Below are positions 11,480 to 23,869 of a DNA stretch of 64,000 bases, piece after piece (the first letter of the stretch is position 1; each line of letters begins with the position of its first letter). Made by a program: the position numbers and the translations under genes. The stretch lies in contig CM114273.1 in assembly GCA_050084515.1 (NCBI GenBank), forward strand, positions 20,398,001 to 20,462,000, in the 5' to 3' direction. The notes below the pieces were generated by a model. The model worked only from the letters and a program-made list of their open reading frames with translations. It was not told the DNA's origin and did not search any database. This DNA comes from Blasia pusilla (taxonomy: Eukaryota; Marchantiophyta; Marchantiopsida; Blasiales).

Positions 11480-12697
11480 CGAAGATGTACTCAAGCGTTA
11501 GCACTTCCGTTAGAATCCGATCCATAAAGCCCATTTCGAGAGCATGTGATCATCATCCACGATTAAATGGAGAGCGCCGGAGCGTCCGAGCTAGAGTTTG
11601 GAGATGGGTTGGATGGTACAGCGTGATTAGGTTAGGTTTAGGGTTGCCGAGGAATCGAGGATCGAGTAGGGTCGGGGTACGGATGGAGGGCAGGAAACGA
11701 GGAAGCGTAAAGACAATTGAAAGATATATAGCCCGGCGCAGGTAAGGGAAGCTAAGTATTTTACCGGACCGGCGGGCGTTCTCGGAGAAAGAAGAGTTTA
11801 TCAGCAACGGGCTGCGGAACGGAAGAACCGCAGGAGTCAGGACGAGAGCCATACGATCGGATCTGTAGCTGTTACTTTCGTAATTGTCAAAAAATTAACA
11901 TATCGTCACAAATCTTTTTCTCGTCTGGCATATCCTCGTTATTCAATAGGTACTGAACGATAATCGTTCAACTAAAAGTTGGGCAGGTTCCTCTCACTTG
12001 CACTTAGAAGTGTTTAATTCTCGTCTGCGATTATACGCATGGGCAGTTATTATTTATCCATGGCCAGCGGGAGCCGCGGAGCAGATGAGAGGGGGTCAAC
12101 AAAGATTTGTCGTACTTCCGAATAACACGTGTTATTAAATCGAAACTTAACGAACCAGTGTGCGGCCTCCGACGGGTGGAGATATACTTGCATAATAAAA
12201 TGAGATGGTTTATCACAACCCCACTTATTAACATTTTAATACCACAAGACACGTGGATAATTTAGATGGCATAATTTGCGAGAAAAACATCAGCACTTGT
12301 TAACATTTTAATACCACAAGGGATTCCTAATTTAATTCAACTTTTTCATCAAGTCTTATCATATTTTGCGAAAACATATTTTAGAAGAGAAATCGAAAAC
12401 TAAATCTAACATACACTTACCTATTCAATATCTGATTTACCAGTAATCTATTTTAGTATCTTATTTACCAGTGAGGCAATCATTTACCCGTGAGGGACCG
12501 TGCCATCCCTTACTAATACTATTTCTCCTCACTGAATTTTATACTATCACCTTAAAATGGTGGAATGTATATTTGAAAGAAGTCTAGTGACACGCGAGGA
12601 GCAACTACCCTAGGTATAAATCCTCTGATTAGCATAGCATATAGATTCCGGGAAGAAAGATGAGATTACTACCAAATTACTAATCGTTTTACATGAA
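11480..12697. other. Intergenic DNA, no supported gene
   Basis: I recognise no coding sequence. A direct repeat of about 26 bp (core TTAACATTTTAATACCACAA) occurs near 12228 and again near 12300, about 71 bp apart. A GGTTTAGGGTT telobox-like motif lies near 11634. Confidence 0.5.
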
Positions 12698-14765
12698 CTA
12701 GTGAGAATGCCCGTGCGATGCATGGGCGCCAAATTTTAGCACATAAAACTCCCTCGTTGCTACAGCATCTAGCAAGAGAGGTGAGCTGCAAATTTTTGAC
12801 CCCCACAGATCTACCTCCAGAGATGCCACGAGAAGAGAATTGGGTCAGAGTGTCATTGTTGTGACGCCATCTGCACAGGCTACAAGAAAGCCCGAAGATT
12901 CAGATTATTGCGCAAGGAGTGAAGATTGTACAACCATCACTTGTGGAGAGATCAGAGTGAACCCTTGATGGACCATCGTGGGGAAGCGAAAAGCTCTGCC
13001 GGGACTTTGGGAGATGGAGGAGAGCAATGTCGAGGAAAGAACCACCACTGTAGAAGATGATTCGCAGCATTCTACCGTGCAGAGATGCTTGAATTTGAGA
13101 GTCTTAACGGAATTCAGTCATTACACGAATTTGGAGATGGGATGTGGGGTAGATGAGAGTAGCCATCACTTACCAAAATGTGCAGAGAATGGTTTTTGGC
13201 AGCTCACGTACTGTCCAGATGAGAGACGAAAGACTCGGATGTACAAAATGCCAATCTCTGCAGAATTAAATTTGTATTCTAGAACCCAACCGTTTCCATC
13301 ATCCACACGATGGAGGAAACTCACGAATGGACAAGTAGCGCTTTCCAATTCAAATGTGGAAGGAAACAAAACAAAGTCTGTTCCATCGATCTTCACTCCA
13401 GAGGTTGGATCAACAAACAAGGCCAATTGTGACTCTATTTCGAAACAAAGGGCCAAACTACAACAATTCCTTTCCGTTGACTCCCTTGCAGCGCCTTACT
13501 CTGCAACACCTTGCTTGCAACCATGAGCCAAGGAAGTTTGAATGCGAAACAGAGAAATATGATGAATGAGATGATTTATTTGATTATGACGTATGATGGT
13601 GAGGCAGAGAAATTGGAGACGTAAACGAGGAGTCTATGGTCTAGTTTTGGAGAAGTGATCTCAAAACCATGGAGGAATATGTGGTAAGGGTTTCGGTAAT
13701 GTGATCTCAGTAATCCATCCATCTAGGAATAAGAGGTGACAGTTTCGGAGATGCAAACTCACAAATGCGTGGTTACTATCACCGTGAGTGAGGGACACCA
13801 CGACTCTCAACGTCAGAGAGAAGGAAATTCCTCAATACTCAAAATGAAACACACGTCGCAATTCTAAAAATGTTTATCAAAGACTAAAAAAATGACGTAT
13901 TGCCGAAAGTACAACCTTCGTAGAACCTGTTCCCATGCAACTTGGCAAGACGCGCACGTTGTGTAGAAAGGCGTGCCACGAGAACGGCATTTTGTCGGCA
14001 TGTTTTGCGAAATAAGTCGGCGTCGCGAGAGTAATCATGACGCAGATTATAGATCGAGCTTCTATCTTAGCAACACCTTCTGACAGAGTTCCGGCAAACG
14101 GAGTGATCAAATCGGCGTCCTCTTGAGAGAGACAGAGATCAAAAGAGATGAGTACTCTTACACTCAATTCAATGTCTCCTAGCTTTGCAGATTTGAAGTT
14201 GTAAATTCAAAATTCAACACGGCTATGGGCTGCAGATTTGGAGCAGCACATTCAAAAATTCGATGCAGCTACATATTCGAAACGAAATAGAAATCGTACT
14301 CGGATCTTCCTCCCCCTTCCTCCCATGCTAAATGGCCCGCCTCTTCCTTCTTGAAGGTAGAAAACATCGAGAGAGTAAGAAATATTTTTCTACTGTCGGT
14401 CGAACTTCTGTAGGTGTCTGGTGCACCTATTCATAACACGTGTCCAATGGTTACTTGACATATTTATCGGATTGATGCCAACCAGGGCACGATGCACAAA
14501 TTAGCCAGAGATCAGATCGGGAAAAAATAGCAGATTGGAAAAAAAAGCTGAAACCATATTAGAGATCAAAGTGCTAAAAAAACTGCTATGAGGCTTCACT
14601 TCTTTTAGCTTCCCCTGTTTCATTTCGTGCTCCCCTTTTTAGTAACCCCCCTCTCGGTTAAAAATAAGAGGACATTTCATACGACCACTTGTGGAAGAGC
14701 TTCACTTCTTTGGGAACGGGGAGTTACCAAAAGAAGTAACCCCCCTCCTCACATTATAGTATAGA
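12698..14765 (-). mobile_element. Complete non-autonomous Helitron
   Basis: On the minus strand the element starts TCTATACTATAAT directly after an A (start at 14765, flanking A opposite plus-strand T 14766). It ends with a hairpin built from GCCCATGCATCGCACGGGC, then ATTCTCA and CTAG (end at 12698), followed by T. These are the defining Helitron features: insertion between A and T, 5' TC, 3' CTRR, a GC-rich hairpin about 7-10 bp before the end, and no target-site duplication or terminal inverted repeats. Length is 2068 bp. No Rep or helicase reading remains, so it is non-autonomous. Internal open segments on the element's own strand (13166-13456 and 13877-14167) may be captured host exons. 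Near the 5' end, two short motifs, one related to CTTCACTTCTTT and the other CCCCCCTC, each occur twice about 110 bp apart. Confidence 0.85.
13166..13456 (-). pseudogene. Possible captured host exon inside the Helitron
   Basis: This open stretch of about 96 codons lies on the same strand as the Helitron that carries it and has no ATG at its start. The conceptual peptide has a normal globular composition, rich in aromatic and hydrophobic residues, with segments such as VLEYKFNSAEIGILYIRVF. That is unlike the compositionally odd frames elsewhere in the window. I do not recognise the family. Helitrons often pick up gene fragments, which makes capture plausible, but this is inference. An opposite-strand ATG frame (12978-13526, 182 codons) overlaps it. 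Confidence 0.3.
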
Positions 14766-16285
14766 TGAAAGATGTAATGTTACATGTTTAGATTTTCATG
14801 GGAAACGTATTCTTTATTTTTTTGAGAATGAGAAAATATGAAATTGTATTTTTGTATCATCATGACATCTGAAAAACAAATATGATTTCGTTTTCTCCAA
14901 ACCTAAAAATTATCCCACTAAAATCTAGCACGTGTTAATGCATTATAAGAGCATCTTTACTAGTATGGAATAATAGAGAAAATTAGTTTTCCCCGACGAT
15001 GAAATGAATATTCCTTATTTTTTTTAACGTCCGAGGACGGCGAGGGGTGGGATTTTGTTGAAACCGACCCGTAACAGTTCCAGAGCCAAGTTGGCGTGCA
15101 TGCAACGGAGTGCGAGATGAGAGCTCCAGTCCTTCATCCTCTTGGGGTCCGGGTGCTGCAGTCCGGCTCCTTGTGACTGTGGTCTGGTCTACACTTCGCC
15201 CGTAGCAGAGTGTGTGCCGCTGCGCTTGCGCTGGCCCCGGAGCTGTCCGCTCTTCCTCTTCTTCTTCCTCGCGGCTCCGGTAGTTGGACCACGGACGAGA
15301 CTGACTGCCTGCCTGGGTGCATGCGTGCGTGGCGTCGCATTTTGCTTGTGCGGCTCGGTGCAGGCAGACGAAGCAGGCAGGCGAGCGGATGGGGGCCGAC
15401 GGTGTTGCTGGTTATGGCAAACGAACACAACGGGAGGGGATCAGCCGCAGCAGCAGGAGGAGAGGAACAGCGGGGTTCGGGGAGTCGAGGATGGACGAGT
15501 AGTTTGTTGCTCGCGGCAGGAGATTGATTGGAGTGAAGAGAAGGGGGAGGGGAGGGGTGGAGAGGGCGCAGAGTGAGGAATGGGAAGTCCTTAGTTAAGC
15601 AGGAGGTCGAGGGGCGGTATGAGGAGGATCAAGAGGGTCGGGAAGAAGTGAGGAGAAATTGGTTGATCGAGTCACAGAGGACGGCGCGGGGATATGGTGG
15701 GAGTAGGTGGAGGGCGCTGGGATTCTCCCTTGGCCTTCTCCGAGAGAAATCACTGGGAGGTGTTGCTCACGACATGGATGTCGTCGGTAGCGGTGTTAGT
15801 ATCCTTGGGTGGCTGTGCGTGGCACCGGCGTCGTATGCAACGGCGGCGAGAAGGTCGTTCGCGTGCTCACAATCACTACGGTGCTGTTTTGATCTGTTTG
15901 TGTGGCTTTCTTCTCGCGAACAGCACTAGTTGCACTGTGGTTTTATTTTTCAGGCTTGTGTTGCGAGCTTAGGGTTGGAAGATAAGACCGAGAGTGTTTG
16001 TCACAAGTTTGTGTTCTTCCCCTACCACTTATCCGGGGATCTTTGCTGCGCAATTTACGTCTGGTTTGTCGTACATGGTTACGGGAGCTCGGGTTATATC
16101 ATCGAGACCTGTGTTTTGAAAACGACCTGTCTTCTGCCGAGGTGTCGTACTTCGAATTCACAGAATTTGACGTTCGCTCAGCTCACCTTACCCCGAAGTG
16201 TTCCCAAGCTTCACTAGTCGTAGTTTGAGCACGTCTGGGAATGACTTCGTTCCTTGATGAATTGTGCCTGGATTTCCTCCTGCAG
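14766..16285. promoter_or_regulatory. Probable upstream and 5' leader region of the HECT gene
   Basis: AT-rich DNA up to about 15.0 kb gives way to a GC- and AG-rich stretch (15.05-15.95 kb) of the kind often found at plant promoters and 5' untranslated regions. It contains short upstream frames, for example an ATG at 15414 with an Ala/Gly-rich 37-codon frame ending at 15527. I could not link any of them by a convincing splice to the HECT exons, so the transcription start and the true start codon are unresolved. Confidence 0.35.
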
Positions 16286-16477
16286 TGTTCCCTTCGTCCG
16301 CTGCCCCTTCTCTTGTCACAGATGTTTATCACCTCCTCAATTACGACATATTTCCACCTTCTCCCGACTTCTTTCCACGTTTATCCACTTATCCTTACAG
16401 TGTTCTTACCGGGCCTTTCATGTTCTCAGGATATCATGGTCTTTGGAACCTGCACTCACGTGCTGAATGGGAGGGGC
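16286..16477 (+). CDS. Possible additional 5' exon of the HECT gene
   Basis: After a good acceptor (TCCTCCTGCAG) the frame is open with a Pro/Tyr/Phe-rich peptide (including FPPSPDFFPRLSTYPY). It has two possible donors, each in phase 1 as required by the UIM exon: C|GTAAGT after 16477, and G|GTTGTA after 16651. The first has the better donor; the second gives a Glu at the junction, which suits a UIM slightly better. No domain is recognisable. It could instead be non-coding. Confidence 0.3.
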
Positions 16478-16921
16478 GTAAGTTTGCATCACCGTGCCTT
16501 GCTTTGACGTCTCTGTTTGCACTTCCTTGCTACATGCCGGCAGTATCAATTGGTCGCCACAAAATTTCTCAGTTGCTCACCAGCTCTTTAGAGGCTGGCC
16601 ACCATGTGCGCCATGGTCATCCAGCTGTTGATATTGTTCTTCTCCCTCTAGGTTGTATCGGCGGAAATTTGATACCCTATCCTTGAGGCATTACTACACC
16701 CGATCCAGTGCGGCAATGAGACATCGACTATGTCATCTACCTTACACACCTTTTGTCTTCTAGACGGTAGCTTTGTTTCCTTGTGATGGACACGGCCCGA
16801 AGCTGAGTCGCTTAGTATAGATTGCTGCATCTTCTAACATTGGAGTGATCTGCACAGCCAGAACTATGTAGTGTCACCTTGGATTTTTTCTGATCCCTAT
16901 ATACTACTGTTTTCCTTGCAG

Positions 16922-19900
16922 AATCTGACTTAGCAGCGGCAATCCAACTTTCGATTAATGATCATATTGTGTCCATCCCTCCAGCTCTGGGGATCCTTCC
17001 ACCTCCTCAAGTCAGACACGACAGCTCACATGGCAGCAGGGATGGCAGGGTGTCACCTACTGCAGACTATCCGAATATCAAGTCCATTAATGACCTCAAG
17101 GATCACCTCAGCGCAGGATCCATTTTCAAGATGAAGCGCGATTGGCTCTCCAGGTAACGAATATACCTGCAGTTCATCTTGTAGCTGGGATTAGATTTCT
17201 TCTCGCCAGTAAGCTTTTCTGCTATACTCCAGTCAAATTGCTGCTATCACTCCAAATAGAGAAGATATGCGTAATGGGAATTATGAATGGTTGTACAACT
17301 AATTGGACAGAAGATCTTGGAAATTTACTTAAAGTGAGGTTGTTCAACTTGATAGTCAACAGTGTCTTTGGATTGTTGTAGATTAGTTTTGTCATGTCAT
17401 TTGATACATTTTCCTCACTGTTTGCTCTCAGAGATCTGAAACATTACCTCTAAAATTGAGGGTGCTATCTACAGCCTTTTCTGACCAAAGTCGTACAACA
17501 CGCAGGGAGCTGTCTAAGGGAAGAGATGGGGGAAAGTCTGATCCTTCACCTGCTAGGAGTGAGCGCAGGCTTCTTCAAATTGTTGTGAGACGTGACTTTG
17601 TCTTCCAGGACTCTTACTTGCAGGTGATTGTTTGATTCAGTTCATCTTCACTAGTACCATAAGTCATTTGTGAAAGGTTACACGCATATCACTAAGAGCT
17701 GGCGAGTTTGCTGTATCAATGATTGTTGTGGTGCATGTAAGACACAGCAGAGCAAACCACTTGTGTCATGGGAGTGTCTCGTGCTTACATGTCTGAAATG
17801 CCTTGACAAGAAGAGCAGTAGTTTACGTGAAACACTTTTAGCGGGAAGGGAGTTGTTCAAATCCATTGATTATAACTTTGCTATCTGGGTCCCTGCAGTT
17901 TGCCTCAATCAGTGATGATGATCTGCGAAATCCATTATCAATTCATTTTGTTGGTGAGGTTGGGAGAGATGATGGGGGAGTTACTCGTGATTGGTACAGT
18001 GTGCTCAGCAAGGAAATTTTCAATCCACAGTACGGGTTGTTCACATTCAGTGCCGCAGATGACTACACCTTTCAATTGAATCCAAACTCAGGAATAAACC
18101 CTGATCACTTGGACTTTTTCCAATTTATTGGCACTATTGTGGGGAAGGCTCTTCTTGATGGGTGCCTACTGGACGCCCATTTCACCAGGCTGGTGTATAA
18201 GCGTATTTTGGACAAGCCTGTAACATACCATGATATGGCTACTGTTGATGTCCAGTTTTACAAGAGTTTGTGTTGGGTAAGTGTGCTTCCTTTCAATTCT
18301 ATTCTAGAGATGTGAAGTTTCACTGGAAACGATGGGAATACCAGATGCTAGTAGGTAATGTTGGTGATGGAGGTTAACTTTTTTGCACCCAAATTTTCTT
18401 TGGGATGTCGAAATGTCAAAGACCTATGAAATTAGTTGTATGGTTCCTGAAGCATCAAAAGTATCTACGAACTTCTATAACATGGGTGTCAAGTATGCCT
18501 CTTATCAAATATGGCTGCCAAATCCTTCTACGGTAGGAAGGAAAAATATCGCATAATGAATATGGCAGTAGTTTTCTGCTTTTTGCTGGGATGTGGGTTA
18601 AGTGGGAAGGAGAATCTTGGATTTTCAACGCCCAATGAACGTTAGTGGAAAGACTTCTGTCACTGGGAGTAGTGAGGTTTACCACCTATCAGATGTCTTT
18701 TGCTTTCCAGCCAGTAATCTTACTGGGAACCTAATGACCCTTTTGATTGTTTGCAGCTGTTGGAAAACAAGTTGGATGGAATGGATTTGGGTCTGTCATT
18801 TTCAGTTGACAAAGAAAACTTTGGTGCTTATGAAGAGATTGAGGTATTAATTGTTGTTCTCACCACTTACACCATCATGGACATCTTAGTGCTATACAGG
18901 CCTGTTTCCGGATAGGACATCTGTCAGGTGTATTCCTTGTGAGCCTTTACCAATGAAGGTTGTGGTCGTAGGGGACGCTCATTATCCAATGACAGTGGCA
19001 GCAGGGCACTCTTGACTTCCTTCCAATTTGTGTGGGTCATGTAGAAGTTTTGACCGTCTGTTTTTAGTAGGTCTAGCGGGTACTGTGGAAGGGACTATAT
19101 CTCATAGATGCGGAAGCCTAGTTATGACAGTAAGGTGGTATTGATCTTCTGTTGTCTGCCCACATTTAGTGTTTTTATTGGGCTTTTGAGTCCTCGCTGT
19201 CATGATGTAGACAGACCAGCACATAGCAGGACTGTGATGAAGTGTGTGATTTTGAGCACTTGCAAGTGCCCAGAGCTCTAAGTGCATTTGGAGTCGAAAG
19301 TTCATGACTCTATTTTGTATACCTCCAATTGCCAGAGATTTGGAGATCCAATGTTGGATGGAGGGACTGACTTGTTGGTTTCATTAACGTCTTCAGCTGA
19401 AGCCCAAAGGCAAAGAAATACTTGTTACCGAACAAAACAAGAGGGAATATGTCGATCTTTTGTCTGGATGGCGCCTTAAAGGTACTTCATTATGGCTGGT
19501 GGTTTGACATGGATTGTGGCATCTGCTTTAATGGCTTGCTTGAAGTTGGCGCCTGGATACATCAGAAATTGGTTTCCTCCTCTCTATTTTCCCTGGACTT
19601 TGTGTGCACTGTGCTGTTGGCTTCATTTTATTGCAGTACAAGGAAAAAATAAAGTACCTTTTGGATCTTATTTCAGAAGGATGATTTTCATCAATCCTGG
19701 TTATGTGCAGAAAGTGTTGAGGCTCAGTTTCAGGCACTGAGGGCTGGATTATCACGCGTTGTGGACCCAGTCCTTCTTCAGGTAACATGAGACCCAGGGT
19801 ATACTAAGTAAAAGATCCAGTGTTGATCTTGTAACAGGAAGTTTCAGAACTCTGAGCATATATTGGGTTTGGACTCATCAGATTTTCTGGATTTTTTGGC

Positions 19901-21574
19901 AGAATTTTGATGAGAATGAGCTGGAATGGCTTATTGGCGGACTTCCAATTATTGATGCGGTTGATTGGTGAGACTTCTGGAAATTTCTGAGGATTTTTTT
20001 CTTTCTAATGAGGGTTTTTTTACAACTCTGCACTGTATGGCAGTTCAGTTGCTTCTCAGATACTCACATGAATAGCATGGATATCTATTTAGCAAATGGA
20101 GGCTCCGATCTCTCTAAAAACTTCAGAGTATGGCAGGTTTGAGTCTAGTGGGATCTTCAAGATGGAATATTGCCTATGTGATATTGTAGTAGCTAACTCA
20201 TGGTATGCATGCCGGATTTTTTAAGGCTTGGTTACTGAATGAAAGAAATGGTCTTAACTTGCCTTGATGTCCACAGGAGGAAAAATGCAGTTTACAAAGC
20301 GGGGTACCGTGACTCTGCTGATTGTCATGTGATTAGATGGTTTTGGGAGGTATGTCAGCCCTTGTGGTCTGCTTAATCTCTTATTTTGTTAATTTTCTAT
20401 TTACAGATGAATGTAGAAAAACAACATAATAAATAATAAATTCTTTATCGAGAATGCAGAGGAAGGGCACTTTGGACCAAGTAATAGATCATGGCATCCT
20501 GGGTGTAGATTGATTGTGGATTACCTGGTACAGGGTTAGTCCTTAAATTGGAAGAGGTTGTGCAATTATCTTGGATGCGATGGTCTTTTGAGGTTCAGTG
20601 CAATTATCAGGTTCTTTCAAGCACTGAACCTCAGTAGTCGTCAGTCTAGTAGAATTCATGTAAGCGTCAATTTCATGATGGATCAAACTGTTAATGGGAT
20701 AAAATATGCTCACATCTTACCCTCGGTCACAGCTTGTGGAATCATGGGACCAGGAGATGCGAGCACGGCTCTTACAGTTTGTGACGGGGACCTCTAAGGT
20801 GAGTGAGCTTTTTAATTTGTTTTATTTTGAAGTAAGTTTTTCATATATATTTGGATGTAAGTAGATTTACTTCGTTCAAATTCAACGTGCTACAACCTCT
20901 CAGTTAAGTGGAGTGCCAAGTTCCGTGTGCTTCAATCTCTGAAATTCATCAAAATAGAAGGTTTTTTGGACAAGCGAATGCATTTGTTGGTTTTGACTAT
21001 ATGAGTTCTGGTTTTTTTGCAGGTTCCTTATCCTGACGGTTTCAAGGTATGATTGATGTAATGCGTGAACCTGACATAGGCTGTATGTTGGAAGCTCACT
21101 AAGGTTAATACACTGTCAGGGAGTCAAAGGGGACGTGTGCTACTTCTTGTCTTCATGAAGTTCCCCTAATTGACATCTCTGACATTGTGCAGGGCTTACG
21201 GGGCAGTGAAGGTGTAAGGCCTTTCCATATCGTGCGCGTGTCAGACTCCAGCAGACTACCGCAGGTACCATTCTCGTCATGTCATGTTTCATTTCTTTGT
21301 GAAGCAAGGAGGGGTTTGTCTTTTATTTTGATTTGCTTGTTCATATTTGCGGAGGCGTTTCTTGGTCCTTTGTGAGGGCTTTCATGGTTTTTCCAAAAGT
21401 GGTGTCTCCCAAAGTCGCCTCTTCAAGTGTTGGTCTGAAAACAGGGTATGTTTTCTGCAGGCACACACGTGCTTCAACGAACTCATTCTTCCCGACTATG
21501 ATAGCTTTGAGGAGCTCGCCAGTAATCTAACAACTGCCATATTCGAAACTGGGAATCAATTCCAACTCCGGTAG
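16922..21574 (+). CDS. HECT-type E3 ubiquitin ligase, UIM-containing (5' end incomplete)
   Basis: HECT ligases accept ubiquitin from an E2 as a thioester on a conserved Cys and pass it to substrate lysines, in cytosol or nucleus. Twelve exons join in frame: 16922-17153, 17434-17623, 17899-18276, 18757-18843, 19397-19481, 19711-19781, 19903-19967, 20277-20349, 20733-20798, 21023-21046, 21193-21264 and 21461-21574 (stop TAG), all flanked by GT and AG. The first opens with SDLAAAIQLSI, a ubiquitin-interacting-motif signature. A linker follows, then a HECT domain of about 358 residues: the N-lobe begins at VVRRDFVFQDSYLQ, followed by FVGEVGRDDGGVTRDW and FFQFIGTIVGKALLDG. The C-lobe ends with AHTCFNELILPDY, where the Cys (codon 21470-21472) is the predicted catalytic residue. 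All landmark residues are intact, so the gene looks functional. The upstream exon(s) and start codon are not determined; the exons given encode about 485 residues. I see no armadillo, IQ, UBA or ubiquitin-like domain of the plant UPL1-7 types in what is resolved. Confidence 0.92.
20589..20633. repeat. Intronic 13-bp inverted repeat
   Basis: Within the HECT intron between 20350 and 20732, TGAGGTTCAGTGC (20589-20601) pairs perfectly with 20621-20633 across a 19-base loop. The transcript would carry a stable stem. The arms are shorter than a usual plant microRNA duplex. Confidence 0.85.
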
Positions 21575-23840
21575 TTGGCTTCTTCAGCACGCTTAGTTCT
21601 TGGAGCAAATCTTAAGGGTGTGGTGTGTTATGCAATAAGAAAATTTGAAGGTCATGGACTGGTTCATCGCAGGACCCATAAGTACCCATCACAAACAAGA
21701 AAGGGTATGTTGTACCTGTTATGTCACATTCCTCCTGCAGATGTGCCCATAGTAACTTGCTGCTTCAAAGACGCAGTCCAGCATGGTGCAGAAGTACGTC
21801 TATGGTGATTAAGACCCCCGCCTAAAGATCGTACTTCTCCTTGTATTTTATCTTTTCAACAAGTGCAACTGAAACGTGAATGATGACATGTGGTAGAGTA
21901 TTTGGTTCCAGCAGTACACCGGTCATTACACATCATTGTTGTGCAGGTGTACACATATTCAACTTGTAGATCAGTAGATTTCTGTTTGTGCTCTCTGCAA
22001 CGCAGACGTTGCTATATCATGTAAAAAGGTCTCAGAATTGTTGGGCCGTCAGGGTCTACCTCTCAAAGAATGTTCACAAACATCAAAGTCTCAACTAGGA
22101 TGATACTTGTCCCTCTGGCATGTCTTCCTTGCATTTTCCCTTCTCCCAAGTTGTAAAAAAGGTCTCCTTCATCTAGTCAAAAAGATGATGAGAAGGCAAG
22201 AGGTTCAGCAGCAAATGGTTATGGTAATCGTCACTATTCCTGTGGGCTCCCTTTTCTCTTACTGATCATGATTTTACTGATAATTGTGATAAAATGTTTT
22301 TCTCACATTTTCACATGAATACGTTAATAATTTTGGGTTTTCAGTGGATTATGGTGGTCCTTGTAAATTCCGCCATTTTTTTCCAACTGCAAGCCTCTAC
22401 GGTTGAGCTGGTAAGAGATTAGTTTGAATTGAGAGGGTCGATCAAACTTGCCCTTTTTTGCCTCGTAGGGTTGGAGCCTCTTGTGATGTGTCCACAAATG
22501 TGTCTTTTCAACAGTCGGAAAATCTTTTATTGAAGTGAGTATGCGAACGATAGTTCCCTAGGGTTCTCGTTTGCTTTAACAAGTAATGTTGAAAATCGAA
22601 CTGACGGGGCTAAGTCGAGAACTTGACCTCATGTGTCATGGCTAAGTTGAGAATCTGACCCCACGTGGCCGTGAGTTACTGATTATGATGTAGGCGGAAT
22701 ACATATCTGGTTCTTACACTATGTTTGCTCTCCACATTATCAATCCATCACGCGACGAGGTACTTGAGACATCATCTGTCATCGGAAGTGTTTCGAGGAG
22801 AAGCGTGTATGTGTAAGTCACCCACGCCGATTGAAGCAAGGATTGGCAGCGTTGCATTGTCGACGTCACCGGCTCGTCGGGCCAAAATCACTCGTTTCTA
22901 AAGTTCTGGGAGCATTTCCAAACACCGTCAGCGTTTCTTGGTACGATTTAATTTCGTAGGACCTGTGAATATCTCATTCGCTGAGTATGTCCGATCTGCG
23001 CCTGAAATTGATCTTCAACATAGGTCTCTCTCAATAGGAGCAGCGGTAAAGAACAGGGTCAGACGATCTCATGCCATGTCGTAATGGCCCGTGTACGAGT
23101 TATTTACATTTGTAAGCTTCAAGATTCGGCGCCACGTGGGGTAGTGGCTACGAAGGCACAAGGTCTCCGGAAAATCTGGTCCGCATCGCTGATCGTCCCG
23201 CAAGCTATCTCCACCACTTGCGGTACAGCGGAGCGGATAACTGCACGCCCGAGGGACGGTTCCTGGTTCGAAGTCACTACTCTCTCCACTACGGACCACC
23301 AGCCAACGTCGCATCTCCCCTGGCCCTCACCGTGTCGCTCGATGGAGCACGATGCACGCACACAGATCCTGAGAATGAATGTCTCGTGCCATGTCATCTG
23401 GTCGGCCGAAGCCAAAACCGGAGCCTAGGAGGTAGGAGGGGTTGTATAGGAGTTAATCACTGCTCTTGCTAGCGAATGTTGTGGGCGGACCGGGATATGT
23501 CTTCCTGTAAAGCCTTGTGTGCCGTCTCCATTGCTCCATGACCATCTACTGTAGCCTTTGGGGTCGTGCCTGTACACCAGAGCTACGAAGAAAGTATGTC
23601 AGCTAGGCAAACTTTTCCAGCTGATGACACCGCCCCAGAAGTTGCCTTCCTCCTTCGCTACAAAACGGGAATATGTCAGCGAAGCAATCAGCCCACTTAT
23701 TCTGTTCCGAGAGATATTGCGCCTCCTTAGCCACGGAAAGATGAAGCTCTGTCCGCGAAGCACAATTATTCTCTTCCGAATGGTTTCACGCGGAAGTGGA
23801 GGATTCGTAAGGAATAGATTCTTTCCCTCTCGCTCGCCGA
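21575..23840. other. HECT 3' untranslated region, then intergenic DNA
   Basis: The first few hundred bases after the stop codon are probably the 3' untranslated region; no polyadenylation signal stands out. From about 22.4 kb the sequence becomes more GC-rich, with only short overlapping frames and no recognisable protein domain. Confidence 0.5.
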
Positions 23841-23869
23841 CGTGCGCTGTACTCGGGGTACAGCGCACG
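23841..23869. repeat. Perfect GC-rich hairpin
   Basis: CGTGCGCTGTAC (23841-23852) is exactly complementary to 23858-23869 with the five-base loop TCGGG. No U-run follows, so it is not a bacterial-type terminator. It is not followed closely by CTRR, so it is not an obvious Helitron end. Role unknown. Confidence 0.9.

Noticed and set aside
15414-15527. Start codon of the HECT gene in an Ala/Gly-rich frame
   Set aside because: The frame ends at 15527 without a usable donor site before the stop, so it cannot be joined to the HECT exons; it may be an upstream open frame.
23266-23284. tRNA B-box-like GGTTCGAAGTC
   Set aside because: No matching A box or cloverleaf can be built around it.
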